NCBI GenBank assembly: GCA_021029095.1
Contig: JAJOHG010000061.1
Location: 62,001-126,000 of the forward strand
DNA: 64,000 bases
Direction of reading: 5' to 3'
Source of the DNA: Phellopilus nigrolimitatus
Taxonomy: Eukaryota > Basidiomycota > Agaricomycetes > Hymenochaetales > Hymenochaetaceae
Positions 42,955 to 56,177 of the stretch are shown one piece after another. The notes under the pieces are model-generated. The model was not told where the DNA came from. It saw only the letters and a program-made list of their open reading frames with translations, and did no database searches. Both the position numbers and the translations under genes were made by a program. Numbering within the stretch: the stretch's first letter is position 1; the number at the start of each line of letters is the position of its first letter.

Positions 42955-43140
42955 GGTGAAGACTTGACCTCCGGTAGAAAGCTTGCAAATGTGTATGGGT
43001 TTACAGCATTGTCACCCAGAGAATATAGTTACGATCTATCGCTATTCAACTCGCTCATGATACTACCATCTGCGATTGCAATACTCACTCTCAAAAAAGA
43101 GGTAATTCTGATGTGGGCAAGTAGTTGGCTCTGCCTTAAC
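42955..43140 (+). pseudogene. 5' fragment of another DUF6533-type gene
   Basis: Contains ILTLKKEVILMW, equivalent to the LTFNDEISLMW signature of the paralogues, followed by a donor-like GTAATT/GGGCAAGTAG stretch. No later exons follow. It may be a remnant of the 5' half missing from copy E. Confidence 0.4.
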
Positions 43141-44104
43141 GTAAAGAACACTTAAAGGCTGGCGTCGACATCGGCGGTCGTTATTATGAGTGTCCCAGAA
43201 GTGGTCTAGTAACGCGATGTGTTCACCCCGCTCCGGAAGAGTTCCATTAAGCACTGACTATCATGTCCTCATGGTGAGTTTCGATGGAAGAAGGGTCTGA
43301 CGCGATTGCTGAGGTGACTACCGTGACTAATTGCTGGGAATCGAAAAATCTCGACCCCGCCGTTTTGGACGATGTAAAGAGGTGCTTCGTGACGACGACC
43401 GAAGCTAGACGCCGGGATGTGACATCGTGACAGAGACGCATTTTACTTTTGTTTTTCTGTCCACATCATTTACCGGCCATCTGCGTATTAGTGCCGTTGC
43501 ACTTCCGTACACCGCGAGAAAGAAAGAGCAGATCGGAGCTATGCGCATCGCCGTGCTCTCCGAAGTGCCCGAAGTCCGCCTCTAGGTTCTAGCAGCCTTC
43601 TGTGAAGTTTCTACACCTCCGCCTTGTACACACATCATTACCCTTCTTTTAGCTTCCTTTCGTCGTGTTGAGTTCGCAACGGAAGTATTCTATTCATGCG
43701 TCGTTGACGCCGTACGACCTCTCCGATCCTGTTCACGAGGAATTTCAAATTTCATACTGCAACGAAACCGTCGCAATATTTTGGGGCGTCTCAACTTACG
43801 TGACGCAGACTCTGCCGACCGCGAAGGCTTTTCATTTATTTATTTCCATATTTTATTAGGTTCGTAAGTTTAGCAGCTTTTTTTTTTTCAAGTCTTTATT
43901 AAAACAGTCATTCGCATTTTTGGAAATCACTTTCCATCACGATGTTAGGAGGTGTTTAATAGAAATTAAAAGCCCAAATCTTGGGAACGGAAGAAAGTAT
44001 ATTCACCTACAACTACATACTTGTACATACAGCTCAAAACACTTTAATTCCATCCTTCGCCATGCTCTGCTAACGCACAGAAGTATCAAACATATCATTG
44101 AAGT
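43141..44104. other. Intergenic, no gene recognised
   Basis: Only short ORFs without motifs; T-tracts near 43880-43890. The right end is 3' flank of the P450 gene. Confidence 0.45.
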
Positions 44105-46485
44105 CTATTCTTCCAAATCTCCTATCATTCGCACTGCTTTCGCGGATCGCGGTGTGATAGTACAATCGAAGTCCTTAGGGTGACTGGATACGCGTCAAAA
44201 TAAGATGCATGTCTCAGCAAGGATACACAAAAGAACGTACCTTATTGTCCCGCGCGTGTATTCTGGTTCTGATAGATGCTTGTTGGGTTGAACGTCAAAT
44301 ACGGCGAGGAAGCTGGCTATGGAAATGAATAAAATGCCATCCGCGAGCTCCTTTCCTGGGCATATTCTACGATATACAACAGTGAGCAGAAACGTTCGAG
44401 GGCCGAAAAAACGACAACTAATCAAAAAGCGAGATGTAAAATATAAATGATAGAGCTCAAACTCACCTTCTTCCGAAGCCGAAAACTAGCGCGCGTGGGT
44501 CGGGCTCTGGTTTTCTGCCATCTACACCCAAATAGCGCTCGGGTTTGAAAATGGAGGGCTCGAAATACGTCTCGGGGTCGTGCGTGAATTGCCTAAGCGA
44601 TGAATAAATTACGCACACAATTAGCAGAACGAATTCCAGACTTGACAAAAAGGCGAAAGAGCGAACCAGATGTTCGGCACAATTTGTGCACCTTTAGGGA
44701 TTAAATATCCGTCGTATGTGTCATCTTCCATCGCGACGTGTGGGGCAGCTGCATGTACGATCAAAACGCATATATTAAATAATGTTACACATGACTTTGG
44801 GGTTGGCACGTACCAAGCGGCGCTGCTACGTTCCAGCGTAAAACTTCTTTGACGAGTGCATCAATGTAAGGAAGGCTTGCGCGATCAGCAAGTTTCGGGA
44901 GGCGATCGCTGCCGACTATCGCGTCGACTTCTGCCTGAGCACGATTGAGCACCGACGGGTAAAAGAACATGGCGAGTATGAATGATGTGAATGCCGAGAC
45001 CGTCTTAAACGTTTGTTTCATGATCAGTAAAGCGTCAATAATTGTAGGAAAATGGGCTGCGGGAGGACCGTGCAACAAGATGTGAAAACAGTCACTGCGG
45101 CCGCCACAGTTGAACTCCGGCCACGCACGTCGGGAGCCGCAAAAGCGACAAGGAGGTCGAGCGGAAAACGCCGTACTCGATGTTCAATACAACGAGAAAG
45201 TCTCCCGGCAACAGCAGCAACGAAGCAGAACGGAGCGCGAGTTTAAAGGGAGACTTACAGTATCTGATCCAGCGCCGAACATCCCAACGGCGGCCCACTT
45301 GAGCAGATCCTCTTTGCCTTCGGATGAGATGTCTTCGATATTAGTGGACACAAATGAGTAGATTGCAGTTCCTTGTAGCTTCGGGCAGATTTTCATTCAG
45401 CGAAAGTGTTTCAGAAATTTGCAAATTGAAATTCCTTACCGTCTGCGACTTCGCCCACATAAAGAAATTATCAGTAAACGCATTTAGCCCGGTTTTCCAC
45501 TCTTTTGCTTTTTCCATGATCTTTATTCCAGGCAGGAATTCGAGTAAATACCCCACTTCAGATAAATAAATAATAAATAAGTGATTGGTGAATATAGAAA
45601 AAGCCGGTATTGTAAGGCCTTACAGAATGGAAATGCATCAAGGAAGCCTATGTGAGGCTGGCTTGATGAGGAGAACTGGCTGAGGATAGTCTTAAAGGTT
45701 TCAATCTGTGGGTCTACCTCTCCTTCCTTCGTGCTGTACCCATACGTCAGCTTGAGGATTAAATCAAACGACCACCTGCTCAGACGTATATCATTTCTTT
45801 CTTATACTGAAAGACCTTTGAGACCGTACTTATGTATGTGCGCGCGAACTTGTTTTGGATCTCTAAGAGTTCTCAACATAAGTTTCTTGATCTCCGACTC
45901 GTAAAGTGGTTCGAAGCGCAAGACAGACGCTCGCGTTCCCATGAATTGGTGCATCAGCTTCCGAGTCGCTCGGAAACGCTCGCAATACCGTAGAAGAAGG
46001 AGAATATACTTGGCGCCGCACCTTAATGATTTGGCAGTTAGCAACAGGATTATAATACGAGGTTCATGATACAATAAAAACGAGCATACAATTCACCGCC
46101 AAAAGCAAAACCGGGCCGATCCGAATATTGCGCCGACTTTTTGTTCAAAAGCTCGGACGCAATTTTTGCATCATTCAGGAATATGATCGGTCGTCCTAAA
46201 ACCACAATCGAGCTTATTGGACCTATGCACACATCACAATCAATCGAAAAGTGCCCTCAAAAATAAGCAGAACACACCGTATATTTTATTGTGCTTTGCC
46301 CAGTGCGGACCCTCAGTATCTGTCGGCAGATCAAGAATATTTCCAAGCAGGGGAAGACCTGTTGGACCGGGAGGAAGACAGCCAGCCTGGCATCTTGATC
46401 TTCCGATTTTGCGCAGAGTGAAGCGAATAAGAACGAGGAGTAAGACACAGCTAGCTAGAATGTCATAGCAAGAGACGCGATCCAT
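44105..46485 (-). CDS. Cytochrome P450 monooxygenase
   Basis: Multi-exon gene from ATG at 46485 ([22 protein letters not shown], an N-terminal ER anchor) to TAG at 44105. In order: the proline hinge [32 protein letters not shown]; the C-helix region [14 protein letters not shown]; the I-helix GAGSDT in [21 protein letters not shown] with the ExxR pair; PERYLG and the heme-binding loop [15 protein letters not shown], with the cysteine ligand; and a terminal exon [13 protein letters not shown]. This matches the large basidiomycete P450 families annotated like O-methylsterigmatocystin oxidoreductase (CYP620/5144-type; exact family not assigned). All key motifs are intact. Introns are 50-80 nt. 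The substrate is unknown; there is a transporter gene 1.1 kb away on the other strand, but no biosynthetic core gene nearby. Confidence 0.85.
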
Positions 46486-47635
46486 TGCGACCGTACTCAG
46501 GGAATAGGGCGGAAGTCTGATTATACCCCATTATTGGAGCTACTTATAGTGCCTCGCAGGCGGAAGACGACAGTCCCGATAACGTGGCGAATCTTCAGGT
46601 ACAATTGGACCGGGAAACGCATGTTGCCCCGACGGCGTGCAAACACATGCTCAAGGAAAATTTATGTGATTATTCAGTATTAATTGGAGGGACTGTGCTT
46701 ATCTTCCAACGACCTGTATGCAGTCAAGTTGACGGAGCCCCCAATGCACAACGCATTGAATTACGGCGATCAGTTTTGAAAAAAACAAAGTGGGATGCTT
46801 ACCGGTAGTTCCGGTAACTGCCAGATCGAATCAAGGCCGCTCTGTTGCAAAATACGGAAACTATAAAACAAATACCCGGTCTTAGGTTAGATAATTCTTT
46901 AACATGGATCATGTTGTTATCGTCTTGCTATGCATGTTGTTTTCTTGCTGAAAAACGTGTTGGAAGACGTGCAAAAATCTGAACGCGAACACGATACGTT
47001 TGTCACTAGTGACCGTTACCGGACTCTTTTGGTAAGCACGTAATACTGGCAAGCAAATTTTTTTTTTCGTCGGTTTTAGCGCCGGTAAAGTAGACTTAGT
47101 CATTTGGTGGTGAACGGTTCGACACTGACAGAGTGCGTGTCATGCAGATGCTGAGCGTTGTAACAGGCCGCGGGAAAATCAGAGGCTATGCGTCAAATAT
47201 CATCTGCGTTTCATTTCTACTACTTTCTTTCCAGAATAAGCCATGGGCTACTCGGAGACGTTCAACGGAGATCTCAAGCTTAAGAAGAAGGACGGTGCAA
47301 GAAGAGCATGCGCGTGTAATTTGCACTGCGCTTGAGCATCTACCTTCTCTGATACGTGATCGGCGGATCATGTATCCTCGGACTCCACACCAAGAATCAC
47401 AATCGCGAATGGTCGCCAAATGGAAGACCACACTTCACAAGAGCAAATGCGACTCAGTCGCCTTGAGACTAGCGCGAGAATCATTATTGGACCCATTGTT
47501 TGGGAGTTGCGTTCGGATGTTGATCATTTGCCGCTGAATTGAGAACTAAATATCACCGTTCGTGCGTGAGTATTTACTTTGAGTCGGAGACCCTCCCGAA
47601 AGAAGACTTACTTCTGTGCTCCCTCTTCGACAACT
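46486..47635. other. Divergent intergenic region with one unassigned ORF
   Basis: Between the divergent P450 and transporter genes. A + strand ORF at 47133-47537 (134 codons) has basic sequence and no recognised domain. The rest probably holds both promoters. Confidence 0.4.
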
Positions 47636-49850
47636 ATGAACTCAAGCTATGAGACCCAGCCTCAGCCGACAGAGCGTTATGTCCCACCACAAACACCTGG
47701 CGATCCCAAAGACTCCTATGCCGCCCTCGTCACGGTCTCGCAGCCCTCCGTTCCAAAAGCGAAAGAGCGAGGATTCCGGTTCTGGATGTGTATGGCGTCC
47801 ATCATGCTTTCGTCGTTCGTCATGGCCATGGACCTGGTATTCCTTTTTTTTCTTCCTCCATCTGTGTATATTTAACATTGTTTTCCGATACTAGACTGGC
47901 ATAGCTACCGCACTCCCCGTCATCGTAAGTGAGCTACATGGCGAGCAGTTCGAATGGGTCGGTTCGGCATATGCGTTGTCTGCGACAGCATTCTTGCCGC
48001 TCAGTGGCGGACTTGCGCAAGTAAGTTCTGTTCTTTTTTTCCTTCAATTTATTTACTTTAAAAAGAACGAGAATTGACAAGAACAAAAAATAGGTCTTTG
48101 GGCGCAGGCTGAGCATGCTGCTTCAGCTTTTTCTTTTCGCGTTGGGAAGTGCGCTTTGTGGAGCGTCCACGAGCATGAACTTCCTCATCGCTGGACGAAG
48201 TAAGATCAAATTATTTCTGTTTCTTATACTCGACTAACTCTTAACTAGCTGTCCAAGGCATCGGAGCCGGGGGTATCTCATCCCTTTCCCAGATAATAAT
48301 TTCCGATCTCGTCCCTCTGCACGAGCGCGGTACTTTCAACGCGCTACTAGCTCTGTACGTTTCAATCACATTTGGTTTACTCGATAGCATTACTAATATT
48401 TTTAAGGGCGTACGCAATGTCATCGGGAATCGCTACTATCATTGCTGGAGCCCTTGCACAGCATGGTCAATGGCGATGGTTTTTCTGTGCGTGATCTTTC
48501 TTTTTTGGTGCGGAGATGCGCCTCATATCCATGCGGTAGACATGAATCTTCCTTTCTGTGCCATTTCTGCCATCATCACAGCAATCTTTGTCAGGATCGA
48601 AGCTCCGCGAGGCTCCTTCAAGGATAAGCTCTTTAGTCTCGACTGGATGTAAGTGTAGACACTGCTTTTAAGAAAACCCGGTTCTAATTCGATTTTGTGT
48701 CAGTGGGAACTTGATCGTAGTGGCGAGCACAACTGCCGTCATAATTGCTCTGACTTGGGGCGGAATTCAGTTCCCATGGAGCTCGGCTCGAGTCCTAGTT
48801 CCTTTGATACTAGGGTTATTCGGCCTCGTAGCATTTGTGGCTTATGACGCGAAATTTCCTAGCCTGCCTTTGGTGAGATCTCCGCATAAATTGTTAGCTG
48901 ATGCTAAGTACTTACACCGATCTCGGCCTTTGAAGGTACCGTTTAAAATTATGTCTTCGACTGAAGCCGTCAGTGGATATTTGCAGGGATTCTTCACGAA
49001 TTTCTATATGATGGGCCTCTTCTGTAAGTTTTAATTACGTTCTGCGGGCGTTCGACTCTCACAGTTAATTGTAGACTACCTTCCCGTGTATTTCCAAGGA
49101 TGCAAAGATGCCTCACCGACTAGATCTGGTGTTCTGGTGCTTACAACGGCACTGACGACGATGCCTTTCGGAATAATATCTGGAATCAGTGTCGCTAAGT
49201 TGGGAAAATACCGCCCGCAGCTATGGCTTGCATGGGCCTGCCTAGTAGTCGCAGCGGGACTATTCAGTACCCTGCATGCGGATACTGTGCTATCTGCGTC
49301 AGTTGGCTTCCAAGTAATCAGCTCCTTAGGTATCGGGATTCTCTTGACGTGCAGCTTCTTCCCTATCCTTGCTCCGATTTCACTTTCTCTCAATGCAAAC
49401 GCCCTCGCGTTTTTCATGTTTACGCGCTTCTTCTCTCAGGTATGTGTTTTCCGCGGTTCTTTAATTAATATTTCAGACCTCTAAGAGGTCACGCTAATTC
49501 TTCTGAAACAGAGTTGGGGCGTCTCTGCCGGAGGCACTGTATTGCAGAATGAGCTGAAGAAGCGTCTTCCAGCTGATTTCATTGCGCAGTTTCCCCGCGG
49601 CACTTCTGTCGCATTTTCTATTATCCCAATTATCCCTCAACTCGACGAGCCACTCAAAACAGCGGTACAGATCGCTTTCGCAGAGAGCCTTCGCGTTCTA
49701 TGGCAGGTGTTGGTTGGGGTCGCTGCGCTAGGCCTGCTATCGAGTCTTCTCATGAAGGGGCTTAGCTTGCAGAAGCCGGCCGGTGAAACAATAGAGTCCG
49801 AGAGTAGCGGAGGTGTCGAGCTTGACGAATCCAACAGAGCGAAGGTATAG
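47636..49850 (+). CDS. MFS multidrug transporter, DHA2 (14-TM) type
   Basis: Start MNSSYETQPQPTERY at 47636; about nine exons. Membrane segments and motifs: FWMCMASIMLSSFVMAMDL with the conserved Asp; TGIATALPVIVSELHG; WVGSAYALSATAFLPLSGGLAQVFGRR (motif A); SALCGASTSMNFLIAGR; VQGIGAGGISSLSQIIISD (motif C-like); LAYAMSSGIATIIAGAL then QWRWFFYMNLP across a split codon; further helices with IALTWGGIQFPWSS and YYLPVYFQ; a last loop RLPADFIAQFP; and a Ser/Glu-rich tail ending at 49850. It fits fungal proton-coupled drug exporters of the plasma membrane. Exon joins that were checked keep the frame, and no stop was seen. It is divergent from the P450, a pairing that could reflect co-regulated detoxification or metabolite export (inference). 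Confidence 0.88.
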
Positions 49851-50343
49851 CTATTTGCATGTAGTTAACATACCTGTTGAACAATGGACATTTCTATTTC
49901 TTTCTGGCTTATTATGTCTAGCAAAGAGATCGCGCTTACTCTACGTATGGCTCTATAGACGTACGTCTATGCTGTACTTAGTAGATGTCATGTGGCACTT
50001 CTCGAACAGTTTTGGCTCAAACCAAAGGTAAGCGGCCCTATGATATTACCTGTTCACCAGAAGCCATGATCATGAATGCAGACTGCGCGGTCGAGTTGAA
50101 CCAACGCACGAAATAGAGCTGGGGCTATCTGTAGGAGAGTAGGCGTCGTCATTTGTGGTTTACGCTCGCATTCTCTGCAAAGTCACGGCATTATTATACA
50201 TTGTCTTTAATCATATTAGCGCCCCCAGTTAACCCGTACACATGCCAGTGTCGTCCACAAGATTCCCAAGAATAGAAAATCCGCATAACACAGCCTCAAG
50301 AAAAATGGTCTTTGTTTCTTTACTCACTTCCAGCTTAGTTCTT
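49851..50343. other. Convergent intergenic region
   Basis: 3' flank of the transporter and of the - strand peptidase relic. No gene seen. Confidence 0.45.
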
Positions 50344-51887
50344 CTACAAACCTACTGCAGACTGAAGTTTGGCGAAGTTTGGCGTACCGAGGCCAGTGAC
50401 AGGATCCCAACCCGGGCCTGCGGGGAAACCATCCGTGTTACACCCTGGGTTGCTACCTGGAGACAAAACAAGATTACAAACAAAGCCAACTATGAACGAA
50501 AAGAAAAGGACGCACCGCTCGCGATTTCGTCGAGTGCTGCCTGGCCCGCTGCGGAGTACAAGAACGGATTGAGGAAACCGAGAGGTGACTTTCCTGCGGC
50601 AATGAGGCCGTCATTCAGCAGTACAATGACGCTCGCGAAGATTGGTCTTGAGCAGCTCGTGCCCTTAACTGGCTGATCCCCTCCGTTCTGAACAATAATC
50701 ACGTTCGTCCCTTGCGCAGAGATGTCCGGAACCCGCGGCCCGAAGGATTGAAGAGCCCGTTGTTCGTCGAACCGAGATCATTTAAATATGCGCTCACCGC
50801 CGACGTCTGATAGGATGGCGTGTCGAATATGTTGGAAAAGCCGCCTAAGGACAGGGACGCTGCTGCCTCCTGGACACCATCCGTCGAACCGACAGAAGTT
50901 ATAAAAGGGCAGCCAGAGGGGAATGTCGGCACAAACGTCGAACAGTCATTTGTAGGCCGATTGCCTGAAACCCCGCCATCGCCAGATGCGAAGAGAATGG
51001 ACGTGCCGCGAGCACCCAACTGCATATACGCATCGCACAGTCGGCTGAGGACGCAATTGAGCTTTTTAGGAATAGCACTCCAAATTAGAAATATTTACTT
51101 GGCGAGATGTTGCTTTCAACCAAGCCGTAGGAAGTCGTGAGCACCTGCGGCGGGTTATTCCACCCGAGAAGGCAGTTGGTAGTGTCGAGAAATCCGGCGA
51201 GCCCATCCTGGTTCTCCTTCGTGCGACTCCGGGATCACGCCTGGGTGCCTTTAGACGTTGTACGGCATCCCTGCGACAGTTGCATCGCAGTCTTCGAATG
51301 TGCTTCGTGTCTCCGGATACAATAAACAGTTTGCGAACCAGCAGGACTTGTCGACGTTTTTGCAAGAGCAATGCCCAGATCTCCCCTTTGGCACAACGTT
51401 CACGGTTGAGACGCTCGACGGCGGCTCGAACTCACAAGACCCGGTTACTACTGATCTCGAGGCCAACCTTGACATCCAGTACACAGTCGGAGTCGCGAAT
51501 GGCGTCCCGACGACGTTCATCTCTGTCGGAGAGGTGGCGAGAGAAGTTCTGCGCAACTGTTGCGGCAGAGAGAGGCGAGGGGACGAGAGGGAGACCCGCG
51601 ACGGGGTTCTCGAATCTAGTTGAAAATTGCCAGTCTTTTGTTTAGACAAAAGAAAGACAAGGGGCATACGTGATCGTCGGATGAACGAGGTCGAGATAAC
51701 CTTGAAGTTCGGCGGGAATAGCGTACGCAAGCGTACGGACGTATTGCTTTCCCGTTTCTTTGTACTGGAAAACGAAGAAGTCGGCCTCGAACATCTTTTT
51801 AGCTTTGCTGACTGGCACAGAAAACGGGAGCCAGTCTCCAGTGGGAGACGGATTTGGCCGTGATCCCATGCTATGTGAGGAAATCAT
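50344..51887 (-). pseudogene. Sedolisin-like (S53) serine peptidase, broken by an inversion and a frameshift
   Basis: Secreted acid peptidases of this family have a pro-domain, then a catalytic domain with Glu, Asp and Ser. On the - strand: pro-domain DWLPFSVPVSKAKKMFEADF and YAIPAELQGYLDLVHPT (51887-51640); then NPPQVLTTSYG, YMQLGARGTSILFASGDGG, PSGCPFITSVGSTDG, a catalytic-Ser block VKGTSCSRP (family GTSAS), SPLGFLNPFLYS and the terminal GWDPVTGLGTPNF, ending with TAG at 50344. The segment that should lie between, with LYGIPAT, GYNKQFANQQDLSTFLQ and NLDIQYTVGVANGVP, is on the opposite strand at 51256-51540. In addition, the frame breaks near 50725, where RGF should run directly into PDISAQG: one base is missing. 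Both lesions abolish the protein. Confidence 0.85.
51256..51540 (+). pseudogene. Inverted internal segment of the sedolisin relic
   Basis: The + strand reads LYGIPATVASQSSNVLRVSG, then FANQQDLSTFLQEQCPDLPF, then LDGGSNSQDP and LDIQYTVGVANGVPTTFISV. This is the start of the mature S53 domain and contains the region of the catalytic Glu and Asp. It sits, reversed, between the pro-domain and the later catalytic parts, all of which are on the - strand. Confidence 0.85.
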
Positions 51888-53389
51888 TCACAATTGAGAC
51901 TGACTTGGGGTCGGGCTTCACGAACTATTCTACCTATAACGCTCGTCAGGTTCTTATCTCTGTTGGAATAAATGTAAATGACTCACCTCTTCCTTGGTAA
52001 GGTGTTGGCGAAGACTCCAAGTGGAAACACTTATCACGTCATACACATTACAAGCCCTTCGTACTCCCGCCGGTGCAGGATAAAGTGCGCCCGATTAAGG
52101 GAAGCACCACTGTTTCATATCATCATCGAGCACGGGCCTGCTCGCGGATCTATCTGAAGTAGCGTGAGATGTCCGCGCCTCCGCGAGCCTCGCGCGACTT
52201 TCAGATTGAAAAGCTTCTCGTTCAGTGCGACAAGTAGCACATCAAGCCAGCCACTCAACCGCGGAAGGACGAGCTTGGAGCTTGGAGCTTCCCTCCGCGT
52301 CGTGAAGGAAGATTAGAGGTGTAATATACGCATGCCCGTTCAGGAAAACTTAGAGCATTGAATGCCATCAGTGATTTTCACTCCTATGAATTCACACCAC
52401 GTCTGCAGTCGATGGGCCCCGTTTCAAACATCACGATCTACGTCGAAGAAGCGAGATATTTAGAAGTTGGACGCAAACATGGAAATGCTAAAAGAGAGAA
52501 GACGTACCTTTCCTGTTGTAGATGTGTGCCCTGCCACTTCATTATCGAGCCCAGCGCTCACGGCGCTCTTCCATCCTTTTTACTCTGATGAACTTCGCCG
52601 AAGGCCAAATCATCAACCGAGTCTAAAGCGGCCGGGAGCTTTTAGTGACGTGACCGGTGCGTCCAAGCCTCAAGTTGGCAGCTGAATAGCAAGCTTGAGT
52701 TCTTCTCCGCGCCTTTGCGACCAGCCACGCTCTTGTACGCGTCGCACCGTCCAGTGTGTCCCACACAAGCTGGGCGATCGCACAATCAGAACTTACTTCG
52801 AGCTTGAAAAAGCCTAACTTTTCAGCCCAGCCGTCCTGCATCATGCTGGAGCAAGACGTAGAAGCAGTTGACGTTTGAGTCTCGTGGTTCTATGGACGTG
52901 AGTTTGAAAGTGTCGACCGTTCAAGCGATTTGGAGGAGTCTTGTACGTCGATTCAAACGCATTTCAATTGAAGAATATACAAAGCTATTGGACGTAGGCG
53001 CCGAGATGGTTTAGTTTGTGAGGCGGGGAAATGGACCGGTAGAACGTACCACGGCCATGGCCCATCACCACCAAATCTCGCGTTGACGCCCCAGTTTCCG
53101 CTTTAGCCCGCCACCAGGAGTTCTGAGGAGTAGTCCGACAGCTGCACGCAGTTTTCAGTTAATTTCGAGGATGCGAAACAAGCTATATTTTTCGGAGAGG
53201 GAAGACAAGAGGGTTGGTCGTGAAGGAAAACGCGGCTGAGGAGGTATTCGTCGGCACGCACCGTCGGCTTTTGGAAGTCCGAACCGACTCATGATCGACG
53301 CCTCCTCGGTAATAAAAGTATACATATAATTCATCATCATCGCCCGGAGTCTTTGTCGTTGACGAATGTACGTACATAACTGTGCTTAT
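51888..53389. other. Intergenic, decayed sequence
   Basis: Further upstream exons of the sedolisin pro-domain may survive at about 52150-52320 on the - strand (ALNEKLFNL-like), but stops intervene. A - strand ORF at 52623-52844 is unidentified. Nothing else seen. Confidence 0.35.
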
Positions 53390-54932
53390 TTATCTGGAAG
53401 AAACCGCATCCATCTCTACTTCCCAAAAAAGTGGCTCCTCTGCATAATTGCTATCACGGAACTGCATTTTACCCTTCCACATAGACTGCTGCAGGTTCAA
53501 AAAGAGGCGAGATACAGCAACAGACACAAATATGGCTGGGAATCTGTAAGGAGGCGAAGAAAAGGTCAAGCACTCTTCACATGAGCATGTCGATGCTGAT
53601 TTGCTTACGCTAAACCCGTGACAGACAACGATGACTGAAATGACATGTTGAAATGAACTAAATAACAGACAACTTTCGGAAAGCTTACTGGCGCGGTAAT
53701 GTTCATTATGAGGCATATCAGTCTCATGCCTAGATTACGCTTAGTCAAGTTTCGCCTTAGACTTAAAAGAGGATACCATACTTAGCGTAGACTTTAAGGA
53801 ACGATAAGTTACTTTCAGATTAGGAAAAATGCGTAAGTTATGCTCACGAGGAAGAAAGCCACGCCATCTTGATATAATATTTTCGTAAGTTTTTGAGAAC
53901 GCGTCCGTGGCTGGGATAGGGCGTTTAAAAGGAGCAAAGTGAACGAGTAGATATCAAGGATGACCTGAATCTCATTTGAAAAAGGCGCATTTGAGTAATT
54001 TTGAAGTCAGAAAGGATAAGCAACTTGAAAGCGATGGACTCACCGCCGGAATATAAATTCCAAGAATCCCGCTCGTTTTTTCCGCTATGTAGCAAATCTT
54101 TATGGTATCTTCATTGATAAATGTATATTTCCCTGGAGTCGCAGCAGTATGTCAATGGTCCCGCGATATTGCTGAAACGTACCCACCTTTCATCTGAACC
54201 AAAGTGAGAGCAACAAACGCAATTGTCGTAGAATGGGCTATGATGAACCCTGTCGCCATCAACCAAGTAAGCGACGTAGACCCATCCCAAAGCTTCATCA
54301 AGCTGTATAGGATGACGCCTGCGGACACGCATTGAGAGAATTATTGTATTTATATATAGCTGGAGGCATACCATTTCCCATTGTCTCGAAAAAAGCGTCC
54401 AGAATGACTGCTGCTGATGCAGCCCTGTAGCACCTTGAAACGCGAGATTAATGTCACCTATAAGCTTGGTGCTCAGGTAGAAATCGAGTATTTTTACTGC
54501 ATACATTTTCCTTCAGCAAATAAAGCACAATTATATGATTGCCATCCGGAGACTTACCCATTCGTCCGTGAATTGAATTGTCGGGAAAAGGACTGGAGCC
54601 AAATATAATTATTCTGTGCCAAGCATGCCAAACGACGTGGGACGTACGTGCAATATAGTACATAGAGAAAATAAGAGTACCGAAGCGGTTCAAAAGATAC
54701 ATGATCTTTGACAAAGACCTGTGCGGTTTTCTCTCCCATACCAGGGGAATTTCAATAGGCACAGTCATGAGTATCTCATATATCAGAACTGTCGCCGCGG
54801 TAACTGTAGAAGGACATAAAGGTATGTTAGCTTCCCAGAAAACGGGTGTATGAAGTGCTCACTTGTGATATAGCGGATTATGTCGATATTGTAGAGCCCA
54901 GTTTCGACTGACTCGGAAGATGCAGGGGACAT
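53390..54932 (-). CDS. DUF6533-type membrane protein
   Basis: Start MSPASSESVETGLYNIDIIR at 54932. After a phase-1 intron the next exon reads ATVLIYEILMTVPIEIPLVW, the DUF6533 block (usually LxYDxxLTxxxEVxLxW), followed by IMYLLNRFGTLIFSMYYIA. Later exons include hydrophobic segments (GFIIAHSTTIAFVALTL). The last exon has FPAIFVSVAVSRLFLNLQQ, the conserved SRLFLNL end of the family, and a charged tail EEPLFWEVEMDAVSSR ending at 53390. It is more diverged than the A/D/E/M group. Intron positions in the middle were not all resolved. Likely intact; function unknown. Confidence 0.6.
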
Positions 54933-56177
54933 GGTAAAAACACGCGTTTCTGAAGGCATGTGTCGTGTGTTGGGGATGAAGCTATATATGAATATTTTAA
55001 TGACTGAAAGGCGAACATCATTCTTCGATGGTCATGATATTCAAATGATGAAAACGAAGCACCTGCATTTCGGAGATACCTGAACCAAATCACGACATCT
55101 CATTCGGGTATCGCCCATTTCTCTTGCATCAGTGATCAGTGACAGACCGTGAAAACAAAAAATCATAAGGCAAACAGGAGCCGAGGGTGTACATACTTAT
55201 TATGATAATCATCAGCCACAAATAATGGCCAAATTGATCGAACGATTCCAGGTGCTGCATCAGACTTCCAAAGTAACCTAACTCTCGAAGCCAGGATAGT
55301 GATTTCAAAAAGTCTTCCGAATCATCAAGTCAGATCGGTTTACGAGCGGGAACTCGGTCGCCTCGGGAGGAAATGCCTACTTACAATAAATGTTAAAAAT
55401 GGCCAGGCCAGAGAAGAGTCCTAAATCTGCATTGAATGTCAAAACGTTGTTCCTATTTGGTGGAGTATTTCCACCTATAAGCGAGCCTCTCGGAATGAAG
55501 ACAAGATTACCTTGCTTCTATGGCGAACGTGACACAGCACAGTGGAGTTCAAACTTCTCAGAGCGGCAAATTTTGCATATTCTGTACGGCGTGCATACCC
55601 GTCGACGCATACCTTTCATTGCACCCGGGACAGGCCTGCCTTTCTCAGAAAAAGTAGTTTGACGGCGAGAGAGTGCTTCACACTGCACCTGATTGAGAAG
55701 CCCGGCGGAAGAAACTTTGACGGGAAAGATTCGATGAATATACAGATCATCGAGAAGCTGACGGACATCAAAATAAGACTGCACTGGAGGAGGAAGTTAG
55801 CGAAGGGGAAGACGGGCAAGTCGGTGACGTCCAAAAGAATAAGCACTGCATTGAGGGCTCATAAGTAACTGCGATTAGATGTAAAGTAAGGCACGTTTGG
55901 AAGTATTGAGAGAGCCTTCGGACTTGGCTTTTGAAAATTTCCATTGAGGGGGCAAGCAAGTACTCAAACTGTCGCAGCTCAGCATTTTTTTTTTGTCCTA
56001 CGTATGTAGTAGAGGCGGACGGATGCAGCTTAGAAAAGAACGAAGCGAGACACCCGGCCTCGTACTTACATAACCGTCGCGTGCTGAGTTTTTATTTCCA
56101 CGACGACGAATGTCCAAGACATCGCTGGTCTAGCAGAGGAAGAGACTCTATTTGTTGATTGTCTCTCCTTCGTAACG
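54933..56177. other. Intergenic with unassigned ORFs
   Basis: A + strand ORF at 55390-55662 and another at 55542-55868 lack recognised domains; the first partly looks coding (FLFGGVFPPISEPLGMKTRL) but stands alone. The 5' flank of the XPB relic lies at the right end. Confidence 0.35.
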
